NCBI RefSeq assembly: GCF_000383975.1 | Contig: NZ_KB913017.1 | Location: 3,993,513-4,057,512 of the forward strand | Direction of reading: 5' to 3' | Source of the DNA: Natronorubrum tibetense GA33 | GTDB taxonomy: Archaea; Halobacteriota; Halobacteria; Halobacteriales; Natrialbaceae | DNA: 64,000 nt | Part shown: positions 41,060-49,977 of the stretch, in pieces | Numbering within the stretch: position 1 is the stretch's first letter | Layout: each line of letters starts with the position of its first letter | Translations under genes and position numbers: made by a program | The notes under the pieces: generated by a model | Seen by the model: the letters and a program-made list of their open reading frames with translations, nothing else | Told to the model about the DNA's origin: nothing | Databases searched by the model: none

Positions 41060-42838
41060 TCAGGTCTCCCGGAGTCGCTCGAGTCGCTCGAGCGAGTCGG
41101 AATCTCCCGGATCTTTGTCGTGACGTACGGCCTGAAACCGCGGAAAACGCAGCGCGTAGCCCGACGAGTACGTCGGCGAGGTCTGGATCTCCTCGTAGCC
41201 GACCTCGAAGACGACTTCCGGCTCGAGATCGACGGCCTGGCCGTCCTCGCTCGCGATGTGCGGCTCGAGCAACTCGGTCAGTTCCTCGAGTTTCTCGTCG
41301 GTGATTCCGGTCGCGACTTTCCCGACGGTCTCGAGGGTCTGCGATTCCACCGCAGAGCCAGCGGAACGTCGTTCCGCGCCGTCGTCGCCCGCGCGCACGG
41401 AGAGTTCGAACGTCCCGAGGAACGTCGCTCGACGGCCCTCGCCCCACTCCGCGCCCGTGACCACGCAGTCGAGCGTCTCGACATCGGGTTTGCGTTTTCG
41501 CCAGTGTTTCCCGCGTCGTCCCGGCGAGTACGTCGACGCGGGGTTCTTGAGCATGATCCCCTCGTGACCGCCCTCGAGGGCCTCGGCGTCGATCGACTCG
41601 ATCTCGTCGGGATCGTCGGTGTGCCACAGCAGCGAGAGTCCCTCGATATCCGCAGCGTTTTGCTCGGGATCGGCCGAGTCTGCCAGCATCGCTCGCAGTC
41701 GGTCGTGCCGGGTCGTCAACGGCTCCTCGAGCAGATCGTCCCCCTCGGCGTGCAGACAGTCGAAGAAGACCGGCCGAACGGTCACGTCCTCGCGGGCCTT
41801 CTCCACATCGTGTTTCCGACGGAACCGTTTGAGCACCTCCTGGAACGGCAGCGGCGCACCGTCGTCGTCGACCGCGACGACCTCGCCGTCCAGAATAACC
41901 GGCCCCTCGAGCGTCTCCGCGGCGTACTCGACGACCTCCGGGAGGGCGTCGGTGACGTCTTCCATGTTCCGCGAGAAGACGCCAGTTTCTGGGGCCGTCT
42001 CGTTGGACTCCGCTGGACGGTGGTGCAACTGGATTCGAGCGCCATCGTATTTCCACTCCACGGCCGCCTCCTCCCATTCTTCGAGCGCGTCGATCACCGT
42101 CCCGGCTTGGGCGAGCATCGCCTGAATGGGGCGACCAACCTCGAGTTCCATCGCGTCGAGGCCCTCGAGACCGTCCTCGCGCGCGACGCGGGCGACCTGT
42201 CCGTAGTCGTTCGACACCTGCAGGGCGCGCTCGACGCCCTCGACAGGAACGTCGAACGCCTCACTGATGGCGTCCCGGACCGCCCCCTCGCCGACGCCGA
42301 TGCGCATCTCCGAGAGGACGAGCCGGGCGAGGTATCGAGCTTGCTCGCTCGAGCAGCGATTGAACAGCCCGAAGAGGAGGTCGGTCTTGCGATCCTGACT
42401 GCCCGATCCCTCGGCGGCAGCCAGCTCTTCGAGCGTCTCGAATACCTCGCGGACGGTCAGTTCGTCGCCGGTTCCGCCGGCGTCTCCTGTCCCATCGGTA
42501 CCGCCAGTAAACGCACCCAGCCCCCGTTGCCCGCCGAACTCGTAGCTCGCGGCCACCTCGCCAATCTCGCCGACCTCGGCGAGTCGGTCCTCGACGTCGT
42601 CGCTCCCCACGTTCGTCCCGGCCGCACGAGCGATCGCCTCGTAACAGCTGTTCGGCCCGATATCGAGCGTTCGCGACCGCCAGGCCGGGAAGACCCGCCC
42701 CTGGACGAATCGGGCGACGATCTCCAGGTCATCGGTACCCGAATCCTCGAGCAGCTCTCGGACGAGATCGACGATCTCGAGATCTGCGGGCTCGGCTTCG
42801 ATCGCAGCGGCGCGGTCGGCGAACGTGGCGAACTCCAT
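41060..42838 (-). CDS. ligA: ATP-dependent DNA ligase
   Basis: A 592-residue replicative ligase. The N-terminal DNA-binding domain occupies residues 1-240. Motif I AAVEWKYDGARIQLH has the adenylated Lys. Further motifs: RNMEDVTDALPEV (III region), ILDGEVVAVDD (IIIa), EGGHEGIMLKNPASTY (IV), GKHWRKRKPDVETLDCVVTG (V), and the OB-fold ending near YALRFPRFQAVRHDK (VI). The linker GGTDGTGDAGGTG is a haloarchaeal insertion. Divergent from the GCS2-like gene with 191 bases between. Confidence 0.97.
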   Translation of the reverse strand: MEFATFADRAAAIEAEPADLEIVDLVRELLEDSGTDDLEIVARFVQGRVFPAWRSRTLDIGPNSCYEAIARAAGTNVGSDDVEDRLAEVGEIGEVAASYEFGGQRGLGAFTGGTDGTGDAGGTGDELTVREVFETLEELAAAEGSGSQDRKTDLLFGLFNRCSSEQARYLARLVLSEMRIGVGEGAVRDAISEAFDVPVEGVERALQVSNDYGQVARVAREDGLEGLDAMELEVGRPIQAMLAQAGTVIDALEEWEEAAVEWKYDGARIQLHHRPAESNETAPETGVFSRNMEDVTDALPEVVEYAAETLEGPVILDGEVVAVDDDGAPLPFQEVLKRFRRKHDVEKAREDVTVRPVFFDCLHAEGDDLLEEPLTTRHDRLRAMLADSADPEQNAADIEGLSLLWHTDDPDEIESIDAEALEGGHEGIMLKNPASTYSPGRRGKHWRKRKPDVETLDCVVTGAEWGEGRRATFLGTFELSVRAGDDGAERRSAGSAVESQTLETVGKVATGITDEKLEELTELLEPHIASEDGQAVDLEPEVVFEVGYEEIQTSPTYSSGYALRFPRFQAVRHDKDPGDSDSLERLERLRET

Positions 42839-43029
42839 CGGCTGCGTGTATCGGCGGCGAGAGTAAAACGGTTCTGAGACGCCGTCGCCCGCACCGATCG
42901 TTCGGGGAGGGTTGCTCGAGGCACCGACTCGGAGTCGTCACGACGGCCTGTGATTGCAACCCACGTTCCGGCTTGCCGACGGCGTCCCGAGGGGCAGGCT
43001 TTAAAAACAGCCGGGCCGCACTCGGAGGT

Positions 43030-44580
43030 ATGCCAGAGGAGGAACTCGCCGAGCGGGTCGCGGACGTGTTGGCGGTCGACGCCGAGGAGTTTCGCACTCG
43101 GGCCGACGCCGATGCCGAGGTGATTACAGACGCCATCCACGACGGCGTCTTCGACAACCCACAGGCGATCATCGGCTTCGAGTACGAGTTCTACGCGATC
43201 AAGAACGACGACTGTGCGCTGCGGCGGGTGCCGCGTCGCCTCCTCGAACTCATCGGCTTCGAGAAGGAACTCGGGCTCCACAACGCGGAGATGACGACCA
43301 GTCCACAGCCGCTCAACAGCCACGGACTCCTCGCCCAGGAGTCTGAGATTAAAGCGCGCCTCCAGACCGCACTCGACGTCACGCAATCGGAACGGATGCG
43401 ACTGGTCAGCGACGCACTCTGGACGATTCCGCCGGAAGGCGAGGACGCCGCGACCTACCTCACCGACAGCGTCGAACGGACGATAACCGACGCGAACGGC
43501 GACGAACGATCGATCCGCGTTGCGACCAACATGAGCGATTCGGCGCGCTACCACGCGATGGCCAACACCGACCAGGCCGAGTCCGCAGGCATGCGTATCG
43601 AGGCTCCGAACGTCTCGCTGCAGGCTGACACGGTCATGCCCGAGAGTCTCATCACCTCGATCCAGCCCCACTACCAGGTGGCCCACGCTCCCGACCTCCC
43701 GCTGTACTTCAACTACGCGCTGCGCGCCGCGGGTCCCCTCCTCGCCCTCGGCGTCAACTCCCCGTTTTTCCCCGCGGATCTGTACGACGACGCGACCCCC
43801 GAGGAGATCCTCGCGGACGCCTGGATGGAACACCGGATCAGCGTCTTCGAGACCTCGCTCAACGATCCCGCCGCGGCCGAAGGAAAAGTTCGATTCCCGC
43901 GCGACCTCGGAAGCGTCGATGAGGCCGTCGACCGGATCGTCGACGACGACACCATCGTCCCGATGCCCGTCGAGCCGGGCGAACGGTTCGACGATCAGTT
44001 TCCCCACTTCCGTCGCAAACACGGCACCTACTGGCGGTGGGTCCGCCCGGTGTTCGGCGGCCCGACCCGCTCGGCCGCCAACGCCCGCATCGAGTTTCGC
44101 CCCATCCCGTCCCAGCCGACCGTCCGCGACTCGGTCGCCTTCCTGGCCGCCTTCGCCGGTGTCCTCGAGAGTCTGACCCGACTCGAGCACCCCGTCGTCG
44201 AACTGGATTGGCAGATCGCCCGCGAGAACTTCTACGGCGCGATGCGCGACGGACTCGAGGCCGACCTAACCTGGATCACCAACGACGGCAAGGAGACGAC
44301 CGATAGCCTCGAACTCTACGAGGATCTGCTTGCCCACGCCGAAGACGGCCTCACGAACCGCGGACTGACCGAGGAACAGGCCGCGAAGTACCTCTACCCG
44401 CTCCGGCGGCGCGTCCGCCAGCGGGTGACGCCCGCCCGCTGGAAACACGAGATGGTCAGCGACGCGCTCGAGGACGGCGCGTCACTCGAGGAAGCGATTG
44501 CGACGATGCAACGCGGCTACGTGCGCCGACAGGAGGAGACGCTACTCGAGGGCAGTTTCGCGGACTGGATCGGCGATTAG
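43030..44580 (+). CDS. GCS2-like carboxylate-amine ligase (glutamate-cysteine ligase family)
   Basis: A 516-residue protein from MPEEELAERVADVLAVDAEE. IIGFEYEFYAI matches the G-x-E-x-E-F metal/ATP signature of the GCS2 superfamily, with NAEMTTSPQPLN, the MANTDQAE block, and ANARIEFRPIPSQPT as further active-site segments. Haloarchaea use gamma-glutamylcysteine as their main thiol, and a GCS-type ligase is expected, so that role is plausible but unproven for this paralogue. TTTAAAA at 43000-43006, about 27 bases before the ATG, indicates a leaderless transcript. Confidence 0.8.
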   Translation: MPEEELAERVADVLAVDAEEFRTRADADAEVITDAIHDGVFDNPQAIIGFEYEFYAIKNDDCALRRVPRRLLELIGFEKELGLHNAEMTTSPQPLNSHGLLAQESEIKARLQTALDVTQSERMRLVSDALWTIPPEGEDAATYLTDSVERTITDANGDERSIRVATNMSDSARYHAMANTDQAESAGMRIEAPNVSLQADTVMPESLITSIQPHYQVAHAPDLPLYFNYALRAAGPLLALGVNSPFFPADLYDDATPEEILADAWMEHRISVFETSLNDPAAAEGKVRFPRDLGSVDEAVDRIVDDDTIVPMPVEPGERFDDQFPHFRRKHGTYWRWVRPVFGGPTRSAANARIEFRPIPSQPTVRDSVAFLAAFAGVLESLTRLEHPVVELDWQIARENFYGAMRDGLEADLTWITNDGKETTDSLELYEDLLAHAEDGLTNRGLTEEQAAKYLYPLRRRVRQRVTPARWKHEMVSDALEDGASLEEAIATMQRGYVRRQEETLLEGSFADWIGD

Positions 44581-44703
44581 CCGATCCGGGTTTGCTCGTC
44601 GGCGCCGTCGCGCATCGCTGAGGCTCGGTCCGCCTTCAGATCGCGGCACCGTCGAATTTTAGTACCGTTCGGCGCAGGACGCCGTCGATCCGTTCTGTGT
44701 CGC

Positions 44704-44787
44704 TATAGTAGCCACTGAACGTCACTGCACACCTGATCGGACGGCTGCTGTGCGATCAGTGTGTAACTCGTATCAGTCGTTACTATC
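44704..44787 (-). repeat. MITE-like 84-bp repeat, copy 2
   Basis: The same element as 35509-35592 in opposite orientation: TATAGTAGCCACTGAA at the left end, an internal hairpin around GATCGGACGGCTGCTGTGCGATC, and CAGTCGTTACTAT at the right. Same length of 84 bases. It lies between the GCS2-like gene and the methyltransferase stop (44807), again at convergent gene ends. Confidence 0.85.
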
Positions 44788-44806
44788 GTCGTGTGTTCTC
44801 GTCTTC

Positions 44807-45574
44807 CTACTTGCGTGCGGCCAGCGAGACGCTCTTCACGCCGTACTTTTGGCACGCTCCCTGTGCCTGCTCCGAGGTGAACTCGTACTCCGTGTTTTCG
44901 CGGACCTCGGTCACGTCGAATCCCGGCATCTCGATCAGCGACGTGTAGTCGTCGACCTGCTCGGCGCCGCCGATACACGCCGCCCAGAGATCCGCGTCGG
45001 TTTTGATGCTCTCGGCCAGTCGCTGCTCGCTGATGATGTCCGAGATCGCCAGCCGTCCGTCCGGTTCGAGCACGCGACGCACCTCCTCGAAGACACGGTC
45101 CTTTTCGGCGGAGAGGTTGATGACGCCGTTTGAGATCACGACGTCGAACGACTCGTCCTCGAACGGGAGGTCCTCGATATAGCCTTTCTCGAAGGAGACC
45201 CGTTCCATCCCCGTCGCATCTCGTAGCTCGCGCGCTTTTGCCAGCTGTTCGTCCGTCATATCCAGTCCCGTGACACTCCCCGCCTCGCCGACGTGTAGCG
45301 CCGCAACGAACGCATCCGTCCCGGAACCGCTGCCGAGATCGAGCACGCGTTCGCCCGGTTGCAGATCAGCGAGATCGAAGTGGTAGCCGACCCCCGCGAA
45401 GGACTCGAGAGCGTCCTCGGGAATCCGGTCGAGATCCGCCGGCGGGTAGCCGAGTCGTACTGCCAGCGGCCGTCCCATTTCGAAATGGAACTCGTCGTCC
45501 GGTTCCGTCGCAACGTTTCGATAGACCGCTTTTACCTCCTGCTCGAGTTTGTCTACATCTAGTGATTGTGACAT
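44807..45574 (-). CDS. ArsM-like SAM-dependent methyltransferase
   Basis: A 255-residue class I methyltransferase: VLDLGSGSGTDAFVAA (SAM motif I), VTGLDMTDEQLAKARELRDA (II), VISNGVINLSAEKDRVFEEV (IV/post-IV). WAACIGGA with a C-terminal QGACQKYG resembles arsenite methyltransferases. The N-terminal Cys of the ArsM triad is absent: at the G-C-G-x-P position the sequence is RLGYPP. Only two cysteines occur in the whole protein. It may methylate arsenite less efficiently or use another substrate. No arsenic-resistance gene is adjacent. Confidence 0.75.
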   Translation of the reverse strand: MSQSLDVDKLEQEVKAVYRNVATEPDDEFHFEMGRPLAVRLGYPPADLDRIPEDALESFAGVGYHFDLADLQPGERVLDLGSGSGTDAFVAALHVGEAGSVTGLDMTDEQLAKARELRDATGMERVSFEKGYIEDLPFEDESFDVVISNGVINLSAEKDRVFEEVRRVLEPDGRLAISDIISEQRLAESIKTDADLWAACIGGAEQVDDYTSLIEMPGFDVTEVRENTEYEFTSEQAQGACQKYGVKSVSLAARK

Positions 45575-45902
45575 GGTTTCGTTTCTCCGGAGTATGGGCT
45601 TGAGTCGATCACGAGTCGTCTGTCTCTCGTCGATCGTCCGTACGAATCGGATGCCGGCGACACACACTATCGTGGTATTGACTGTTGTCGTTCCGGACCG
45701 TACCGCGATACTCCTACAGATGACCACGAGAGGGCGAGGCATGTAGGCACCTAGTGATGTTCGGGCAGGTGGTGGAATCAGTGCAGAACGTGACCGAACC
45801 GCAGGTGTTGGAACGGCCGATCCCGTCGGTCGACGAGGAGCGCTGTCGATCCCACAGAGGTGGCCGCAAGTGATTAAGTACCCACGCTCGAGAGTGTCGA
45901 CT
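45575..45902. other. Intergenic between divergent methyltransferase and cofD
   Basis: A 328-base gap. No supported gene; the open frames are Arg/Ser-rich shadows. It must contain both divergent promoters. No TATA box stands out clearly. Confidence 0.4.
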
Positions 45903-46895
45903 ATGGTAACCTTCCTCTCCGGGGGCACCGGGACGCCGAAGCTGTTGGACGGTGCTGCCGCCGCGTTCTCGCCGGAGGAAACCACCGTCGTCGCGAATAC
46001 GGGCGACGACGTCGAACTCGGCGGACTGTTCGTCTCGCCGGACGTCGATACGCTGTTGTTTCAGGGTGGTGGGGTACTCGACCGCGAAACGTGGTGGGGA
46101 ATCGACGGCGACACGCATCGGACCAACACGGCGCTGTCGGACATCGCCTCGGCCGCGGGGCTGCCCGACGGCCCGCAGTATCTGCCCGACGAGAAACAGA
46201 CCGCTGGACGCGACATCGCCAACTGGCGACGGTTTTCTGGGACCGGCGAGTTCATGACGATCGGCGACCGAGACCGGGCCGTCCACATCACGCGAACGAG
46301 TCTGTTGGACGAGGGACTGACGCTGAGCGAAGCGACCCAGCGGCTGGCCGGCGCCTTTGGCCTGACGATCGATCTGTTACCGATGAGCGACGATCCCATC
46401 GCGAGCCTCATCCACACCGACGAGGGGCTGATGCACTTTCAGGAGTACTGGGTCGCCCATCGCGGCGAGCCAACCGTCGAGACCGTCGAGTTTCGAGGGT
46501 CTTCGAACGCCGAGCCCGCGCCGGGCGTGATCGACGCCCTCGAGGATACCGTCGTGATCGGTCCCTCGAACCCCGTCACGAGCATCGGCCCGATGCTGAC
46601 ACTGCCAGGTGTGGCCGACGCACTCGCCCAGTCGACCGTCGTCGCGGTCTCGCCGTTCCTCGGCGACGACGCGTTCTCGGGGCCGGCGGGCGACCTCATG
46701 GCGGCGGTCAACGCCGATCCGAACACCGAAGGGCTGGCGACGGCCTACCCCTTCGCCGACGCCTTCGTCGTCGACGAGAGCGACGACGCGGAGTTCGACC
46801 GACCGACGATCCAGACCGACATCCGAATCGACTCGCCCGAGGACGCCGCACGGGTCACCCGTGCAGTCAAGAGCGCGATCGATATCCTTGAGTAG
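45903..46895 (+). CDS. cofD: 2-phospho-L-lactate transferase (F420 biosynthesis)
   Basis: A 330-residue Cof[18 protein letters not shown] is the nucleotide-binding N-terminus; [20 protein letters not shown] and [20 protein letters not shown] are family hallmarks; [16 protein letters not shown] is the GPSNP loop. Joins the lactate-phosphate (or equivalent) precursor nucleotide to the deazaflavin Fo, giving F420-0. ATG 45903 is the family start. Two bases separate it from the dihydrouridine-synthase-like gene, so they form an operon. Confidence 0.96.
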   Translation: MVTFLSGGTGTPKLLDGAAAAFSPEETTVVANTGDDVELGGLFVSPDVDTLLFQGGGVLDRETWWGIDGDTHRTNTALSDIASAAGLPDGPQYLPDEKQTAGRDIANWRRFSGTGEFMTIGDRDRAVHITRTSLLDEGLTLSEATQRLAGAFGLTIDLLPMSDDPIASLIHTDEGLMHFQEYWVAHRGEPTVETVEFRGSSNAEPAPGVIDALEDTVVIGPSNPVTSIGPMLTLPGVADALAQSTVVAVSPFLGDDAFSGPAGDLMAAVNADPNTEGLATAYPFADAFVVDESDDAEFDRPTIQTDIRIDSPEDAARVTRAVKSAIDILE

Positions 46896-46897
46896 CT

Positions 46898-47659
46898 ATG
46901 TTCGCCCCACCGCTTGCACTCGCGAGTCTCAGCGGCGAAGCAGACGCCGAGTGGGCCCGTGCGGGTGCCGACTACGCGGGCGCGGCGTTTCTCGGCGGCA
47001 TCGCCCTCGACACCGGCTCGAGAGCCGCAGCCCGAAAACTCGTCGCGCGGGATCGCAACGAGTTCCTGCCGGAGGATCCCCTCGTGTTTATCGACGAGCA
47101 ACTCGCCGCGCTCGAGGACGTCCCGATTCAGCCCGCGTTCAACGTCCGGAGCGCAACTCCGGATCCGATTACCGACGCAGCACGAGTCTGTCGGGATCGG
47201 GACGCCTTCCTCGAGATCAACGCCCACTGCAGACAGGACGAACTGTGTGCGGTCGGCTGCGGCGAGACGCTGCTGCGAGACCCCGAACGGCTCCGTACGT
47301 ACGTCGATCGCGCAGCCGAGACCGGAGCGGTCGTCGGCGTGAAAGTTCGAACGGAGGTTCCCGACGTCGACCTGTCGGTGCTCTCGCGGGGGCTCGAGAC
47401 CGCGGGCGCGTCGTTCGTCCACGTCGACGCGATGGACTCCGAGTCGGTCGTCCGCGAGGTCGTCGAGGCGACTGACCTGTTCGTGATCGCCAACAACGGG
47501 GTCCGCGACGAGGCGACCGTCCGCGAGTACGCCGATTACGGCGCCGACGCGGTCAGCGTCGGGCGACCCAGCGACAGCCCGGTCGTCCTCGAGCGGGTTC
47601 GCGACGCCGTCGACCGGCAGTTCGGAGTCGAAGACGCCGTTAAATCGGCGTCGCAGTGA
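46898..47659 (+). CDS. tRNA-dihydrouridine-synthase/dihydroorotate-dehydrogenase-like TIM-barrel protein
   Basis: A 253-residue flavin-barrel protein, MFAPPLALASLSGEADAEWA onward. FLEINAHCRQDELCAVGCGE corresponds to the DUS active-site region (N-x-x-C), VVGVKVRTEVPDVD to the conserved Lys strand, and VIANNGVRDEATVREY plus GADAVSVGRPS to the phosphate-binding end. It is shorter than bacterial Dus and lacks a clear C-terminal RNA-binding domain. Archaeal homologues cluster with cofD, as here, so a role linked to F420 or flavin metabolism is an alternative. Confidence 0.75.
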   Translation: MFAPPLALASLSGEADAEWARAGADYAGAAFLGGIALDTGSRAAARKLVARDRNEFLPEDPLVFIDEQLAALEDVPIQPAFNVRSATPDPITDAARVCRDRDAFLEINAHCRQDELCAVGCGETLLRDPERLRTYVDRAAETGAVVGVKVRTEVPDVDLSVLSRGLETAGASFVHVDAMDSESVVREVVEATDLFVIANNGVRDEATVREYADYGADAVSVGRPSDSPVVLERVRDAVDRQFGVEDAVKSASQ

Positions 47660-47774
47660 GCGGATATCGATCGCTCGAGTCTGCGGTGTTGTTGGAAGTT
47701 ACGGTCTCGGCGACGGCGACCCGACGCGTTTCGGCCCCTATAGCTTTATCCGGATCCCCGTGCAGGACAGTCCC

Positions 47775-48461
47775 ATGAACGGGATCCACGACCTCGGCGG
47801 GATGGACGGGTTCGGCTCGGTGAACCACCCCGATACCCCCGACACCTTCGATCACCGGTGGGAGGGCGAGGCGTACGCCGCGTTCGTCGCGACGCTCGGC
47901 AACGAGATCGCTTCGATCGACGAGTTTCGCCACAGTATCGAACGTATGCCGCCGGCGCAGTACCTCGACTCGTCGTACTACGATCGGTGGACGACGGCGA
48001 TCACGCGACTCCTGCTCGAGAACGACGTGATCGACCCCGAGACGTTCATCGAACGGACGGCAGCACTCGAGGCCGGTGAGGCGTCCGTTCCTGACCGCGA
48101 GGAGCCCGGGTTGCTTCCGGAACTCGCGGCTGGAGTCGCGGCGTCCTACGAGTCCGAAGCGACCGCCGAATCGTCGACCTTCGCGGTGGGCGACACCGTG
48201 ATCGTCCGCAACGACCATCCCGACGGCCACACCCGCTGTCCGCGCTACGCCCGCCGCGCTCGCGGCGAAATCGTCGCCGATCGCGGCGCGCACGTCCTCC
48301 CAGACGCGCGCGCCCACGGCGACGATGCGGCCGAACCGCTCTACCAGGTCGCCTTCGACGGCCGAGAGCTGTGGGGTCCGGACGCCGACGGCGACCTCGA
48401 GGTCACGATCGACCTCTGGGAATCGTATCTCGATCCGGTCGAGGAGGCCACCGATGACTGA
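47775..48461 (+). CDS. nthB: Nitrile hydratase, beta subunit
   Basis: A 228-residue protein starting MNGIHDLGGMDGFGSVNHPD, the classic beta-subunit N-terminus. The middle helix-rich part (WEGEAYAAFVATLGNEIASI, SSYYDRWTTAITRLL) is followed by the C-terminal SH3-like barrel (FAVGDTVIVRNDHPDGHTRC, PRYARRARGEIVADRGAHVL, YQVAFDGRELWG). The enzyme hydrates nitriles to amides. ATG 47775 is chosen over GTG 47760. The stop overlaps nthA by 8 bases. Confidence 0.95.
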   Translation: MNGIHDLGGMDGFGSVNHPDTPDTFDHRWEGEAYAAFVATLGNEIASIDEFRHSIERMPPAQYLDSSYYDRWTTAITRLLLENDVIDPETFIERTAALEAGEASVPDREEPGLLPELAAGVAASYESEATAESSTFAVGDTVIVRNDHPDGHTRCPRYARRARGEIVADRGAHVLPDARAHGDDAAEPLYQVAFDGRELWGPDADGDLEVTIDLWESYLDPVEEATDD

Positions 48462-49113
48462 CGATCCATCAGCCACGACCGATACCGAATCCGACCCGGA
48501 CGAGTTTGACGTCGACGAACACGCCCGCCAGCACGACCCCGAGGCGCGAGTTCGCGCGCTCCAGTCGCTGTTGATCGAACAGGAACTGCTCTCGAGCGAC
48601 GCCGTCGACGACATCATCGCGACCTACGAAGACGAGATCGGGCCGAAGAACGGGGCTCGAGTCGTCGCTCGCGCGTGGACCGACCCAGACTATCGGGAGC
48701 GATTGCTCGCGGAGGGGATGTCGGCCGCAGCCGAGGTGGCCGATGTCAACGAGGACGTGGTCGATATCGAAATCGTCGCGAACACGCCCGAGGAACACCA
48801 TCTCGTCGTCTGTACGCTCTGTTCCTGTTATCCGTGGGCACTGCTTGGGCTGCCACCCACGTGGTACAAAACCCCCGAATACCGCTCCCGAGCCGTGAAG
48901 GATCCTCGAGGGCTGCTCCGCGAGGAGTTCGGGACCGACCTCGAGGACGACCTCGAGATTCACGTCCACGACAGTACGTCCGAACTCCGATACATGGTGT
49001 TGCCACAGCAGCCACCTGAAACCGAAGGCCTGACCGAAGACGAACTGGTCGAACACGTGACCAGAGACGCGATGATCGGCATCGATCGACTCGCCGGGGG
49101 TCAGAATGGCTGA
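48454..49113 (+). CDS. nthA: Nitrile hydratase, alpha subunit, cobalt type
   Basis: A 219-residue protein. The metal-claw motif VVCTLCSCYPW has C120, C123, S124 and C125. Thr at the second claw position and Tyr after the last Cys mark the non-corrin cobalt type (iron enzymes have VCSLCSCT). Two claw Cys are expected to be oxidised to sulfenate/sulfinate. The acidic N-terminal 20 residues are a halophilic extension; PPTWYKTPEYRSRAVKDPRG and the C-terminal region match the family. It overlaps both neighbours by 8 bases, so the three proteins are made together. Confidence 0.96.
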   Translation: MTDDPSATTDTESDPDEFDVDEHARQHDPEARVRALQSLLIEQELLSSDAVDDIIATYEDEIGPKNGARVVARAWTDPDYRERLLAEGMSAAAEVADVNEDVVDIEIVANTPEEHHLVVCTLCSCYPWALLGLPPTWYKTPEYRSRAVKDPRGLLREEFGTDLEDDLEIHVHDSTSELRYMVLPQQPPETEGLTEDELVEHVTRDAMIGIDRLAGGQNG

Positions 49114-49531
49114 CCGCGACGAGAGCCCGACTTCCGGACTCGCGGCGCTCGAGGGCGAAGAAACTCCCACGTTCGACGCGCCGTGGCAAGCCCGCGCGTT
49201 CGCCATCGCGGTCGCGCTTTCTGCCGACGGCACCTACGAGTGGGATACGTTTCAGGATCGACTGGCCGCCGAGATCGAGCGGGCCGACGGCGCCGCAGTT
49301 CCGGCCGACCGGGAGGCCTCTGAGGCGGACTACTATCATCGGTGGCTCGCCGCCCTCGAGCGACTGCTCGTTTCGGACGACCTGCTCGAGTCGGGGGCGC
49401 TAACCGAACGAACGCGGGAGTTCGCTGTCGGTGATCGAGACGCGTCCGAGTGGGTCGAGGGCGAGCACGACCACGATCACGGAACTGACGGTTCCGACGC
49501 GCACGACCACAATCACGACCACCCCCGCTAA
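49106..49531 (+). CDS. Nitrile hydratase activator/accessory protein with His-rich tail
   Basis: A 141-residue protein similar to the N-terminal half of the beta subunit, as known activators are: FDAPWQARAFAIAVALSADG (compare HRWEGEAYAAFVATLG in NthB) and EADYYHRWLAALERLLVSDD (compare SSYYDRWTTAITRLL). Cobalt-type enzymes need such a protein for metal insertion by subunit swapping. The C-terminus is HDHDHGTDGSDAHDHNHDH, a probable cobalt-binding tail. Third gene of the nitrile hydratase operon, with an 8-base overlap with nthA. No amidase gene follows. Confidence 0.88.
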   Translation: MADRDESPTSGLAALEGEETPTFDAPWQARAFAIAVALSADGTYEWDTFQDRLAAEIERADGAAVPADREASEADYYHRWLAALERLLVSDDLLESGALTERTREFAVGDRDASEWVEGEHDHDHGTDGSDAHDHNHDHPR

Positions 49532-49667
49532 CGGTCGACAGTATCGAAGTGGGTAGTGCCGTCGACGGAACGATGAAAGCGCTCGGCAACTGTCAGCTCT
49601 CCTAAAGCGCCACTATGTGTGTGCGGAGCGTTTTCAGTGGTGTGTACAATCCGGACGTAGAATCAGT

Positions 49668-49889
49668 ATGACGAATTCGGACGAATACGCAGGCGATATG
49701 CGGTGGGGTTGGACCTGTCCACGCTGTAACGCGGACGTCCCAGTCCACAGAGACGACGATTCGGAGACGTTTCGGTGGGAGTGTCCGGTCGACGACTGCC
49801 CGTCGGTCGGATTCGGCTTCACGTCGCGACGCCGGGCGCGGATCGCACTTCGAGAGTACCGCGAGGCGTATCGGAACATCTACCGCTGA
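49668..49889 (+). CDS. Small zinc-ribbon protein
   Basis: A 73-residue protein: MTNSDEYAGDMRWGWTCPRC, then NADVPVHRDDD and WECPVDDCPSVGFGFTSRRR. Two Cys pairs make a zinc ribbon, and the C-terminal helix is basic (RARIALREYREAYRNIYR), which suggests nucleic-acid contact. No family assigned. Confidence 0.65.
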   Translation: MTNSDEYAGDMRWGWTCPRCNADVPVHRDDDSETFRWECPVDDCPSVGFGFTSRRRARIALREYREAYRNIYR

Positions 49890-49977
49890 TCTCGCTCGAC
49901 AGGTCGCCTCGAGCACCACACGCCGAACGGACGCCGGGATCCACAGCCATTAACCCGCCCGAATCGTAGCTATCGGT

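Noticed and set aside
44703..44978. 91-codon frame whose end resembles a frame ending near 35593
   Set aside because: The similarity comes from the shared 84-bp repeat, not from a protein family.
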